The notes below the pieces were generated by a model. It was not told the origin of the DNA, did no database searches, and saw only the letters and a list, made by a program, of their open reading frames with translations. From Pelomonas sp. Root1237 (lineage in GTDB: Bacteria > Pseudomonadota > Gammaproteobacteria > Burkholderiales > Burkholderiaceae_C), in NCBI RefSeq assembly GCF_001425055.1, contig NZ_LMDK01000012.1:504400-568399 (forward strand): 64,000 bases of DNA. The letters are read 5' to 3'. Below are positions 1 through 7,652 of the stretch, in pieces. Within the stretch, counting starts at the first letter, position 1. Each line of letters starts with the position of its first letter. The translations under genes and the position numbers were made by a program.

Positions 1-776
1 TAGTAGTACTTGCTTTTGGAGACCAGGGTGTTGCGGCGCTGGTCCACGTCAGGGATGCCATCGGCGACGAAGCCATGCGCCGGCAGGTTGACGTCGTAGA
101 AGTCCTGCTGCTGGTTGATCCAGCCGTCGCGCGTGACCTTGCTGACGGTGGCGCGCAGCGCGAACTTGTCGTTGACGGCGATGTTCTGGATCAGGTTGAC
201 CTGGCGCTTGCGGTAGTTGCCGAAGTCCGCTTCGACATTGCCGTAGGTGGAGCCGAACTCGGGCTTGGCCGGGATGATGTTGACGCTGCCGCCGGTGGAG
301 TTGCGGCCGAACAGCGTGCCCTGCGGGCCGCGCAGCACTTCCACCTGCTCCAGGTCGAACATCAGCGCGAGCGCCCCTTGCGGCCGCGGCGAGTACAGGC
401 CGCCGACATGCAGGCCGACCGCGGGGTCACCGATCTCGGTGAAGTTGGTGGAGCCCACGCCGCGGATGTTGATCTGGATGCCGGAGTCGGCGCCCGAGGA
501 GATCTGCAGATTGGGCACGGTGCCGGACAGTCCGCGCACGTCGTGGATGCCTTCGCGGCTCAGCGCCTCCTGGGTGATGGCGGTGACGGCGACCGGCGTC
601 TTCAGCAGGTTGGAGTTGACGCGCGTCGCGCTGACGGTGACGGTGGGCAGCTCGTTCCTGGCGTTGCCCTTGTCCGTCGTGGCGGTCGTCGTCTCTTGGG
701 CAAAGGCCGCGCCGGCCAGCAGGCTCACGGCGGCTGCGGTGACGGTCTTGGCGTATCCAGCTCGGTTCGTTCTCAT
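1..776 (-). CDS. TonB-dependent receptor, N-terminal part (cut by window edge)
   Basis: This is an outer-membrane receptor for energised import of a small ligand, of which about 258 N-terminal residues are present. A signal peptide is followed by a plug domain. The plug shows the stretches PTVTVSATR, INIRGVGSTNF and VEVLRGPQGTLFGRNSTGG, which are typical of the large TonB receptors that take up carbohydrates or siderophores. The start at 776 has a good AAGGAG ribosome site nine bases upstream. It lies 77 bases downstream of the sugar symporter gene on the same strand. From that context I infer import of chitosan oligomers or a related amino sugar. The beta-barrel and any ligand loops lie outside the window, so the substrate cannot be read from the protein. 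Confidence 0.9.
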   Translation of the reverse strand, partial: MRTNRAGYAKTVTAAAVSLLAGAAFAQETTTATTDKGNARNELPTVTVSATRVNSNLLKTPVAVTAITQEALSREGIHDVRGLSGTVPNLQISSGADSGIQINIRGVGSTNFTEIGDPAVGLHVGGLYSPRPQGALALMFDLEQVEVLRGPQGTLFGRNSTGGSVNIIPAKPEFGSTYGNVEADFGNYRKRQVNLIQNIAVNDKFALRATVSKVTRDGWINQQQDFYDVNLPAHGFVADGIPDVDQRRNTLVSKSKYY

Positions 777-853
777 CGCTCTCGGCTCCTTGTGTCTGTG
801 TATGGGCGGCCGCCGTCCTGGCCCGAAAGCCACGGCGTGTTTGAGTCGGGAAG

Positions 854-2092
854 TCAGGCCCCGGGTCTGGGCTTTGGTTTAGTGCCGGACAACAACTGCG
901 CCAGCGAGATGGTCTCGTTGCGCACGAGTGGCCTCGCCCAGGCGCTGACGCTCAGGATGTAGGCCAGGGTCAGGAAGACGGTGGTCATGGCGGCGCGCAG
1001 GCCGATGGCGTCGCCGAGCACGCCCACCAGCAGCGGCACGACGGCGCCGCCGAGGATGCCGGTGCACAGCACGCCCGAGAAGGCGCCGTGGTGGCGGGGT
1101 ACGGAGTTCAGGCCCAGCGAGAAGACGATGGAGAACATCACCGACAGGCAAAAGCCCGAGGCCGGGAAGGCCCACAGCGAGGCGGCCGCCGGGCCGAACA
1201 GCGCGATGCCGACGCAGCCCATGGCCAGCACGGTGAAGCCGGCCAGCACGACGCGTGAGTCCAGCAGCTTGAGCAGCACCAGGCCGAGCAGGCAGCCGAC
1301 GGACATCAGGCCCCAGAAGCGGGCGACGGCGTCCGCCCCCTCGGCCGCGGCCGAGAAGCCGTGATAGGTGGCCAGGAACTGCGACATCCAGTTGGCCAGC
1401 ACCTGCTCGGTGCCGACATAGGCCAGGATGCCCAGGAAGAAGAGGCGCACATCACGCCGCGCCAGCAGCTCCTTGTAGGCCGCCCAGCCGCCGGCGCGCT
1501 CGTCGTCCTTGAGCTCGACCCGGGGCAGGGGCAGGGTCTGATTGGCGAGGATGAGGGCGACGAAGCCGGCCGTGAAGATCCAGTAGAAGGCGACCCACAC
1601 CAGGGAACTGCCGGCCGCGCCGGGCCTCTCCATCAGCAGCTGGAAGGCCCAGGGGCTCAGGAAGGACGCCAGCCCGAAGACGAGTTGCCCCATCACCGAG
1701 AAGAAGGCGAAATGGGCCTCACCGCCGGCCGTGCGCAGCAGCGGATTGATGACGACCTGCAGCAGGGCCATGCCCAGGCCGATGACGAAGAGACCGGCGA
1801 TGGCCGTGCCGTAGCTGGGCCACATCGCGATGGCCAGCGACCCGGCGAGGTTGAGCAGGAAGGCGATCAGGATGGTGAAGCGCGGTCCGCGCGCCTCGAC
1901 CAGCATGCCGCCGGGCACCGAGACCAGGCCGTAGGCGAGGAAGAAGGAGAAGGGCAGGAAACCCGCGAGCGCCAGGCTGAGCTTGAAGTCCTGGATGATG
2001 ATCGGCATCAGTGGGCCGATCAGGTTGGTGACGAAGGAGATCACGAACCAGATCAGCAGGATGTAGCCGACGATCAGCGCGCGGTGCTTCAT
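854..2092 (-). CDS. MFS sugar transporter, FucP/NagP-like (FHS family)
   Basis: This is an inner-membrane proton symporter of 412 residues with about 12 hydrophobic segments. The early motif VINPLL resembles the glutamine/asparagine-rich region of fucose, glucose and N-acetylglucosamine permeases (FucP, GlcP, NagP). I chose the ATG at 2092 because the protein then starts at MKHRALIVGY, just before the first membrane helix. The longer reading upstream is low-complexity and would overlap the kinase gene. The stop of the kinase lies only five bases upstream, so the two are co-transcribed. In this locus the likely substrate is glucosamine or a short glucosamine oligomer released by the two secreted hydrolases. 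The substrate is inferred from the neighbours. Confidence 0.88.
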   Translation of the reverse strand: MKHRALIVGYILLIWFVISFVTNLIGPLMPIIIQDFKLSLALAGFLPFSFFLAYGLVSVPGGMLVEARGPRFTILIAFLLNLAGSLAIAMWPSYGTAIAGLFVIGLGMALLQVVINPLLRTAGGEAHFAFFSVMGQLVFGLASFLSPWAFQLLMERPGAAGSSLVWVAFYWIFTAGFVALILANQTLPLPRVELKDDERAGGWAAYKELLARRDVRLFFLGILAYVGTEQVLANWMSQFLATYHGFSAAAEGADAVARFWGLMSVGCLLGLVLLKLLDSRVVLAGFTVLAMGCVGIALFGPAAASLWAFPASGFCLSVMFSIVFSLGLNSVPRHHGAFSGVLCTGILGGAVVPLLVGVLGDAIGLRAAMTTVFLTLAYILSVSAWARPLVRNETISLAQLLSGTKPKPRPGA

Positions 2093-2097
2093 GGTGT

Positions 2098-3039
2098 TCA
2101 GGCGGCGACGCAGTCGGCGAATTCGCCGGCGCGGATGGTCTTGCGGGGGAAGCGCGCGAGGATGGCGCGGGCGGTGCGGCATCCGGCGGCGAGGGCTTCG
2201 GCGAGGTCGCCACCGCGCAACCGCGCAGAGAGGTAGCCGGCGTTGAAGGCGTCACCCGCGCCGATGGTGTCGAAGATGTCGGCCGGCTCGGTGTCATGGG
2301 CGACACGCCGTCCTGCTTCGAGCCCCAAGGCCCCGCGGGCGCCGACCTTGACGACGAGGCTGGCCCCTGGCTTCAGCGCCTTGGCGATCAACGTCAGCGC
2401 ATCGTCCAGATCCTTGGTGCCGGCGATGCTGCGCGCCTCGAGCTCGTTGATGAGCAGGTGGTCGCAGTGCGGCAGCCAGCCCAGCACCTCGTCGCGGTCC
2501 CAGCCCTCGGGTGGCCAGCCGGTGTCCAGGGCGATGCGGTAGCCGCGCGAGGCCGCTTCGGCCAGCAGGTCGGCATAGCGGATGCGCAGATGGGGCAGCA
2601 GGAAGGGCGCCGTAAAGAGGGCGATGGACGGCACCGGCGTGGCGTGCAGGTGCTTGAGCACATGCTGTACCGACAGCTGCTGCAGATGGCCGTGGGTGGT
2701 GAAGAAGTTGCGCTCGCCGCAGCTGTGCATCAGGCCGACCGAGATGGTGGTCTCGCGGTCGCAGACTTCCAGGTGGGTGCGAATGCCGGTGAACTGCTCG
2801 GCCAGCCAGTGGCCGAAGTGGTCGTTGCCGACGGCCGAGATGAGGTGGGTGGCCTGGCCGATGTGGCGGGCGGCCAGCGCCGCGTTGGCGCCCGAGCCGC
2901 CGGCACGCAGCTCGCTGCGCGGCATCAGCAGCTCGGTGCCGATGCTGGGCCAGCCCTCGAGCGAGCCGAGAACCAGGTCGACGCCAACGTCGCCGACGAC
3001 GCTGAGCTGAGGGGTGAAAAGGGCGCGATCCGTGTCCAT
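2098..3039 (-). CDS. PfkB-family carbohydrate kinase
   Basis: This is a cytoplasmic ribokinase-fold sugar kinase of 313 residues, the normal family length. The N-terminal glycine-rich PfkB signature (AGGSGANAA) and the C-terminal anion-hole signature DTIGAGDAFNAGY, with its catalytic aspartate, are both intact. It lies between the ROK repressor and the symporter on the same strand. The expected reaction is ATP-dependent phosphorylation of the incoming sugar, and the locus suggests glucosamine. Known bacterial glucosamine kinases mostly belong to other folds, so this assignment is only an inference. A consensus promoter ends about eight bases before the ATG and no Shine-Dalgarno site is visible, so the mRNA may be nearly leaderless. 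Confidence 0.87.
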   Translation of the reverse strand: MDTDRALFTPQLSVVGDVGVDLVLGSLEGWPSIGTELLMPRSELRAGGSGANAALAARHIGQATHLISAVGNDHFGHWLAEQFTGIRTHLEVCDRETTISVGLMHSCGERNFFTTHGHLQQLSVQHVLKHLHATPVPSIALFTAPFLLPHLRIRYADLLAEAASRGYRIALDTGWPPEGWDRDEVLGWLPHCDHLLINELEARSIAGTKDLDDALTLIAKALKPGASLVVKVGARGALGLEAGRRVAHDTEPADIFDTIGAGDAFNAGYLSARLRGGDLAEALAAGCRTARAILARFPRKTIRAGEFADCVAA

Positions 3040-3047
3040 GGGCGCCG

Positions 3048-3077
3048 ACTATAGGAGCCCGCCGGAAGTCGTGTCAA
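3048..3077 (-). promoter_or_regulatory. Sigma70 promoter of the kinase-symporter operon
   Basis: Read on the minus strand, TTGACA (3072-3077) is followed after 18 bases by TATAGT (3048-3053). The predicted transcription start falls about two bases before the kinase ATG at 3039. Confidence 0.75.
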
Positions 3078-3104
3078 TAATTAAATCCAATGGATTGAAA
3101 TATT
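3078..3104. promoter_or_regulatory. Putative ROK-repressor operator next to the -35 box
   Basis: The core is a perfect dyad, AATCCA-A-TGGATT (3084-3096), inside an AT-rich stretch in otherwise GC-rich DNA. It abuts the -35 box of the kinase promoter. The motif TGGATTNAAATATTTA recurs at the ROK/chitosanase divergent region (4472-4488). AT-rich flanks around a short dyad are known for NagC/Mlc-type ROK operators. Binding by this ROK protein is inferred. Confidence 0.6.
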
Positions 3105-4384
3105 TATCCGCTTCGCTTGGTGACGGGGCGATGGCCCAGCAATTCGCCCACGTCGAGGTCGCCGCGGCGGTCCTGCTGCAGCACTTCCAGGCGCGGCGAC
3201 AGCATCTCGTAGATGGGCAGCACGGCGGCGCCGAGGATGGAGGAGTCGTCCTGGCGGTCGGACAGCACGATGCGGGTCTCGGGCGCCGCCATGCCGCCAC
3301 GCACCGAGCGGTGCCAGGGCAGGGCCAGCGCCACGAGATGCTCCACCAGCACCTTGGGCGCGGAGCCGCCGATGACGATGGAGCGCGGGTCCAGCATGTT
3401 CTCGATCATGCAGACGGCGTCGCGCAGGCGGTCGGCGGCCTGGCGGCACCAGCGGTGCAGGGCCTCGTCGCCGGGCTGCTGCAGGCGTGCACTGAGGTCC
3501 AGGGTCCAGACATCGTGGTCGCTCACGCCCAGGGCCTCGGCCAGGGAGTGCATGGAGACATAGCGCTCCAGGCAGCCGCGGTTGCCGCAATAGCACGGGG
3601 TGCCGCCGGGCACGATGGGCACATGGCCGATCTCGGTGGCATTGCCGTCGGCGCCGGGGTAGGCCGAGCGGCCGATGACCAGGGCCCCACCCAGGCCCAG
3701 GCCCAGGTGCAGGTAGAAGAAGTCGTCCAGGTGCCTGGCGACGCCGAACAGCGTCTCGCCCAGGGCGCCGGCAACGCTGTCGACGCGGTAGAAAAGAGGC
3801 AGGCCGGTGGTCTCGCGCAGTTCGTCCAGCACGGACAGGTCGTTCCAGCCTTCCAGTGCCGTCGGGCCGACAAAGCTGATGTCGGTATGGCCGAGCGGGC
3901 CGGGCAGGGCGACGCCGATGCCCCAGAGGCGCTCGGTCGATTCGCGGCGCAGGCGCGCGACGAGCTGCAGCATGGAGGCCAGCATCTGCTGGCGGTCGCT
4001 GGTGTCCAGCTCGACCTCGCAGCGGCTGCGGATCTCGCCGACCAGGTTGACGAGGGCGGCCGAGGCCCGGCCCGGCTCCAGGCTGATGCCGATGGCGTTG
4101 CCGGCCTGCGGGTTCAGCTCGAAGGCGATGGGCGGCTGGCCGCGGGATTTGTCGACCTTCTGGCGCCGCGACACGATGAGGCCGATGGCCTCCAGGTCGT
4201 TGGTGATGTTGGCCACCGTCTGCGGGCTCAGGGACACCATGTCGGCGATGTCCTTGCGCGAGGCGGCGCCTTGCTGGCGGATGAAGTCCAGCACCACGCG
4301 GCGGTTGAAGGGGGCGCTGGACTGTTGGGTGGCTCCTCGGCCGGTGGTTCTCATGCGTGCTGACGGCGCTTTCGTTGTGCCCAT
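3104..4384 (-). CDS. ROK-family transcriptional regulator
   Basis: This is a DNA-binding sugar sensor of about 426 residues. An N-terminal winged helix-turn-helix (the region around ASRKDIADMVSLSPQTVANI) is followed by a ROK sugar-kinase-like domain. The ROK zinc motif is intact (TPCYCGNRGCLE), as are the glycine-rich GLGLGGALVIG strand and the downstream EIGH. Proteins of this type (NagC, Mlc, XylR) repress sugar genes until their ligand binds. It is transcribed divergently from the chitosanase and sits upstream of the kinase operon, so control of the whole locus is likely. The start is uncertain: ATG 4384 and ATG 4354 are both possible, and a TTG at 4468 would place the start inside the putative operator. 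Confidence 0.88.
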   Translation of the reverse strand: MGTTKAPSARMRTTGRGATQQSSAPFNRRVVLDFIRQQGAASRKDIADMVSLSPQTVANITNDLEAIGLIVSRRQKVDKSRGQPPIAFELNPQAGNAIGISLEPGRASAALVNLVGEIRSRCEVELDTSDRQQMLASMLQLVARLRRESTERLWGIGVALPGPLGHTDISFVGPTALEGWNDLSVLDELRETTGLPLFYRVDSVAGALGETLFGVARHLDDFFYLHLGLGLGGALVIGRSAYPGADGNATEIGHVPIVPGGTPCYCGNRGCLERYVSMHSLAEALGVSDHDVWTLDLSARLQQPGDEALHRWCRQAADRLRDAVCMIENMLDPRSIVIGGSAPKVLVEHLVALALPWHRSVRGGMAAPETRIVLSDRQDDSSILGAAVLPIYEMLSPRLEVLQQDRRGDLDVGELLGHRPVTKRSG

Positions 4385-4460
4385 GATAGGTGGGGCCTGT
4401 GCCCGGGCCGCGATTCTGTCCGAGGCGGCGGTTCCGGCGTCGATCACGTTTGAAATAAAT

Positions 4461-4490
4461 TCATACAACCATTGGATTTAAATATTTACG
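4461..4490. promoter_or_regulatory. Second putative ROK operator in the divergent region
   Basis: This AT-rich island contains CCATTGGATTTAAATATTTA. It matches the site beside the kinase promoter in the core CCAWTGG and in the adjoining AAATATTTA. Its position between the divergent ROK and chitosanase genes would allow control of both. No convincing -35/-10 pair was identified on either strand here. Confidence 0.55.
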
Positions 4491-4671
4491 ATGCCGGCTT
4501 GGCGGCCCTACATTCGCCGCCCATGAGACGTGAAGTCCCGTTGGAGGGACGAGGTCTGGCCCGGCGCATCCAGCAGTGAAGTTGCGCTCCTCGCCGGCAG
4601 TGCGCGCGCTGCTCGTGGGCATCCACAACCCCGTGGCTCTTCCATCGCCACAAGACTTCGTTGAGGCAAAC

Positions 4672-5793
4672 ATGCAATCACTCCGGATCGGCTCGTGTGC
4701 GGCCCTCGCCCTGTTGAGCCTGTCTTCGCTGGCAATTGGGGCTGGCAATGCGGCCGGCAGCAATGCCGCCAAGAGCACGGCCTATGTGCAGGACGGCTGG
4801 CTCTATACCAAGACCGAGACCGCCAGCGGCCAGGCCTTGGTGACGGCCGTGCAGCCAGCGGCAGCCAGCGGCGTCATCCCGGTGGGGGACTCTCGCGTCT
4901 GGGGCAACGTCTTCGACAAGAACCGCAAGCTGACCGTCGCCCAATGGCAGGCCGTGCTCAGCATGGACGCCTACCCGGAGAACGGCACCACCAACTACCA
5001 GGACGTCGGCCCCTGGCGCTATTGCGAGGTGGACTACGAGGCCAGCGTCGGCATCTCCGACTACCGGGGCAACACCTTCGGCCCGGTCGGTGTGACGACG
5101 GTGGGCGATTTCCCGGATTACTTCAAGAACGCCTTCGCGCCCTATGTGCTGGGCAAGACCGGCGCGACCAACACCGACATGAAGAACTGGGGCGTGCAGG
5201 TCACCGGCGTGTCGGCCGCCAACTTCAAGGCGGATGATTCGCGGCTCGACCCCTATCCCAACCTCAGCCGCTCCAACTCCACCAAGCGCGCGGCCCTGAC
5301 CAAGATCTGCAAGGCCCTGCAGTCGGCCTTCGACAACCAGCAGGACAAGTATGTGATGAGCCATTACGCGCACATCAACAACGACAAGCTGCTGCCGGTC
5401 CTGAGCGCCCTGAAGGGCATCGGCTTCACGGCCTTCGACAAACACAACCTCGTCGGCATGGCCTTCCAGGTGCAGGTCAACACCGGCTCGATTGGCAGCG
5501 TCTCGGCCTTCACCTCGGTCAAGAACGCTGGCAATTGCGGCAGCCTGAGCGCCGAGACCTGCTTCGCCACCTACCTGACCGACCAGTACATCCGCTGGCT
5601 CAAGTCCAGCAGCCTCGGCGACGATGCGGGCAACTGCTGGCGCGCCAGCATGGCCCTGGACATCTACAAGAAGAATCCGGCCATGAACAGCGTCAGCACG
5701 GTCAATTCGGTCATCAACAGCAGCTACCCCGACAACAGCGGCAAATGCCCGACCTCGGGCATCAAGTGGTCCAAGAACATGGCGTGGGAATGA
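4672..5793 (+). CDS. Secreted chitosanase, ChoA-like (GH80; clan GH-I)
   Basis: This endo-acting enzyme should cleave beta-1,4-glucosamine chains outside the cell. The 373-residue precursor starts with an export signal (MQSLRIGSC, then a hydrophobic core). The catalytic region starts at PENGTTN. The glutamate there and the one in VDYEASVG are exactly 20 residues apart, the spacing of the catalytic pair Glu121/Glu141 reported for ChoA of Mitsuaria chitosanitabida. The downstream block DYRGNTFGPVG also fits the general GH46 chitosanase signature, and both families share the lysozyme-like clan GH-I. ATG 4672 was chosen for the signal peptide and a nearby GAGG. A GTG at 4576 would add 32 residues. 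Four or more cysteines suit a secreted protein. The stop overlaps the GH9 start by ATGA. Confidence 0.85.
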   Translation: MQSLRIGSCAALALLSLSSLAIGAGNAAGSNAAKSTAYVQDGWLYTKTETASGQALVTAVQPAAASGVIPVGDSRVWGNVFDKNRKLTVAQWQAVLSMDAYPENGTTNYQDVGPWRYCEVDYEASVGISDYRGNTFGPVGVTTVGDFPDYFKNAFAPYVLGKTGATNTDMKNWGVQVTGVSAANFKADDSRLDPYPNLSRSNSTKRAALTKICKALQSAFDNQQDKYVMSHYAHINNDKLLPVLSALKGIGFTAFDKHNLVGMAFQVQVNTGSIGSVSAFTSVKNAGNCGSLSAETCFATYLTDQYIRWLKSSSLGDDAGNCWRASMALDIYKKNPAMNSVSTVNSVINSSYPDNSGKCPTSGIKWSKNMAWE

Positions 5794-7595
5794 AGCGAAT
5801 CCTGATTGCAGCGGCCCTGGCGGCCGCCATGCCGCTGGCCGTTGCCGCCGAGGCGGCTGCGCCGGTGACGACGGTGTCGGTCAAGTTGCCGACCGATCCG
5901 CTGCTGGTGCAGATCAACCAGGTGGCGCTGGAACGCGTCGGCCCCAAAAGGGCTGTCGTCGAGTCCACGGGCCCGGCCCAGGCTGGGCGCTACCGTGTGC
6001 TGGCCGGTGGCAAGGTCGTCGCCCAGGGCGAACTGAAGGCCTTGCCCGAGTTCTCCGCCTGGGGGGCGGGCAAGCGCTACTTCGAGGTCGACTTCTCGGC
6101 CATCGAGAAGGCGGGCGCCTATCGCGTCGAGGCCACGCTGGGCAACAAGCGCGCGCTGTCGGCGCCGGTCCCGGTGCGGGACCAGGCCCTGTTCACGACG
6201 ATTGCCGACAAGACGCTGGACTACTTCCACCGCAGCCGCCACACGGGCAAGGGTGACAGCCGCATCCGCATCTTCGAGACGGATAGGTTCGTCGACGTGC
6301 ACGGCGGCTGGAAGGATGCCGGCGGCGACACGGGCAAGTATTTGTCCCACCTCGGCTACGCCAACTTCTTCAACCCGCAGCAGACGTCGATGGCGGCCTG
6401 GGTGCTGGCCTATACATCCCACACCTCGGCCGACCTCTACCGCCGCGCGGGCCTGCTCAAGCGCGCCGAGAACGAGGCCTTCTGGGGTGCCGACTATCTG
6501 CACCGCATCCTCGACGCAGAGGGCTATTTCTACACGACGGTGTTTGACAAATGGGGCGACGAGAAGGCCGAGCGCATGGTCGTCGGCTACGAGGGCGAGG
6601 ACGGCAAATACACCCAGCTCTACCGCTCGGCCTATCGCGCGGGGGGCGGCATGGCCATCGCGGCGTTGGCGCGGGCCTCGCTGCTGGCGAAGCAATCGGG
6701 TCGGCAGGGCGAGTTCAACGGTGCGACCTATCTGGCCGACGCGGTCAAGGCCTTCGACCATCTGCAGCAGTTCAATGCGCAGTACACGGCCAATGGCGTC
6801 GAAAACATCATCGACGACTACACGGCGTTGATGGCAGCCGTCGAGCTGTTCAACGCGACACGCGAGCCGCGCTTCCTCGACGCCGCCCGGCTGCGCGCCG
6901 AAAGTCTGATGGGCCGCCAGACCGCTGCCGGCGGCTTCATCAGCGATGGCGGCTCGCGGCCCTACTACCACGCGGTCGAAGCCGGCCTGCCGGTGCTGAG
7001 CCTCACTCACTATCTAGCCATCGAGACCCAGGAGGCGCGTCGCGGCCGCGCGACCGCTGCCATCGCGTCGGCACTGAAGCATGAGATCGCCATCACCCAG
7101 CGCGTGTCCAACCCCTATGGCTATGCACGCCAGTCCTTCCAGCTCGCGCCGAACGGCAAGGCAGAAGGCTCCGTGATGGAGGGCTTCTTCATCCCGCACA
7201 AGAACGAGACCGGCTATTGGTGGCAGGGCGAGAGTGCGCGCCTGGCCTCGTTGACCACGGCCATGGCGGTTGCCAGCCGCCAGCTCGGCACCGGCATGCC
7301 CGAGGGCTGGGCCGGCTATGCGCAAAGCCAGCTCGACTGGACGCTGGGCCGCAACCCCTACGGCATCTCCATGCTCTACGGCTTTGGCAAGCGCAACCCG
7401 CCGGCCGTACCGTCCAGCGCGGGCGACATGTTTGCCGGCGGCATCTCCAATGGCATCACGGGCGCCGTCGGCAGCGATACGGGCGAGGATATTGCGTTCG
7501 GACCAGGGCCCGACGGCGAGCAGTGGCGCTGGGTGGAGCAGTGGCTGCCGCACTCGGCCTGGATGCTGCTGGCGGCGGTGGAGATCGCGCGCTGA
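5790..7595 (+). CDS. GH9 glycoside hydrolase, probable exo-beta-D-glucosaminidase
   Basis: This exported enzyme of 601 residues has a signal peptide (cleaved near AVAAEA), an N-terminal Ig-like domain (about residues 30-130) and a GH9 (alpha/alpha)6 catalytic domain. The aspartate pair sits in GGWKDAGGDTGKY (about 172-184). The form has one extra residue compared with the DAGD of cellulases and resembles the GH9 glucosaminidase subgroup known from vibrios. The putative proton donor is the glutamate in WVEQWLPHSAW near the C terminus. It overlaps the chitosanase gene by ATGA, so the two are translationally coupled. The expected role is release of glucosamine from chitosan oligomers. Endoglucanase activity is the alternative if the subgroup assignment is wrong. 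Confidence 0.83.
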   Translation: MKRILIAAALAAAMPLAVAAEAAAPVTTVSVKLPTDPLLVQINQVALERVGPKRAVVESTGPAQAGRYRVLAGGKVVAQGELKALPEFSAWGAGKRYFEVDFSAIEKAGAYRVEATLGNKRALSAPVPVRDQALFTTIADKTLDYFHRSRHTGKGDSRIRIFETDRFVDVHGGWKDAGGDTGKYLSHLGYANFFNPQQTSMAAWVLAYTSHTSADLYRRAGLLKRAENEAFWGADYLHRILDAEGYFYTTVFDKWGDEKAERMVVGYEGEDGKYTQLYRSAYRAGGGMAIAALARASLLAKQSGRQGEFNGATYLADAVKAFDHLQQFNAQYTANGVENIIDDYTALMAAVELFNATREPRFLDAARLRAESLMGRQTAAGGFISDGGSRPYYHAVEAGLPVLSLTHYLAIETQEARRGRATAAIASALKHEIAITQRVSNPYGYARQSFQLAPNGKAEGSVMEGFFIPHKNETGYWWQGESARLASLTTAMAVASRQLGTGMPEGWAGYAQSQLDWTLGRNPYGISMLYGFGKRNPPAVPSSAGDMFAGGISNGITGAVGSDTGEDIAFGPGPDGEQWRWVEQWLPHSAWMLLAAVEIAR

Positions 7596-7622
7596 TGTCA
7601 CAAACGTGGGGGCTGTCCCGTC
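7596..7622 (+). promoter_or_regulatory. ECF41-type promoter of the sigma factor gene
   Basis: TGTCACA (7596-7602), a 16-base spacer and CGTC (7619-7622). This is the promoter form described for ECF41 sigma factors, and it recurs with the same spacing before the next gene. It starts directly after the GH9 stop codon. Confidence 0.78.
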
Positions 7623-7652
7623 AGGAGGGAGTTGAACCGCGAAACTCCCGCC

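Noticed and set aside
3014-4363. Long plus-strand open frame opposite the ROK gene
   Set aside because: It is a GC-driven mirror of the ROK coding sequence, with Gln/Ala/Gly-rich low-complexity translation and no domain.
4672-5793. Assigning the chitosanase to GH46 because it fits the GH46 signature spacing
   Set aside because: The glutamate pair exactly 20 residues apart and the likely taxon favour the ChoA/GH80 group. The GH46 resemblance is noted as a shared clan feature. A family search would decide.
7623-7634. AGGAGGG followed by TTG as the start of the sigma factor
   Set aside because: The spacing is only about three bases and the predicted transcription start lies at or after this purine run. 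ATG 7653 begins the conserved sequence.
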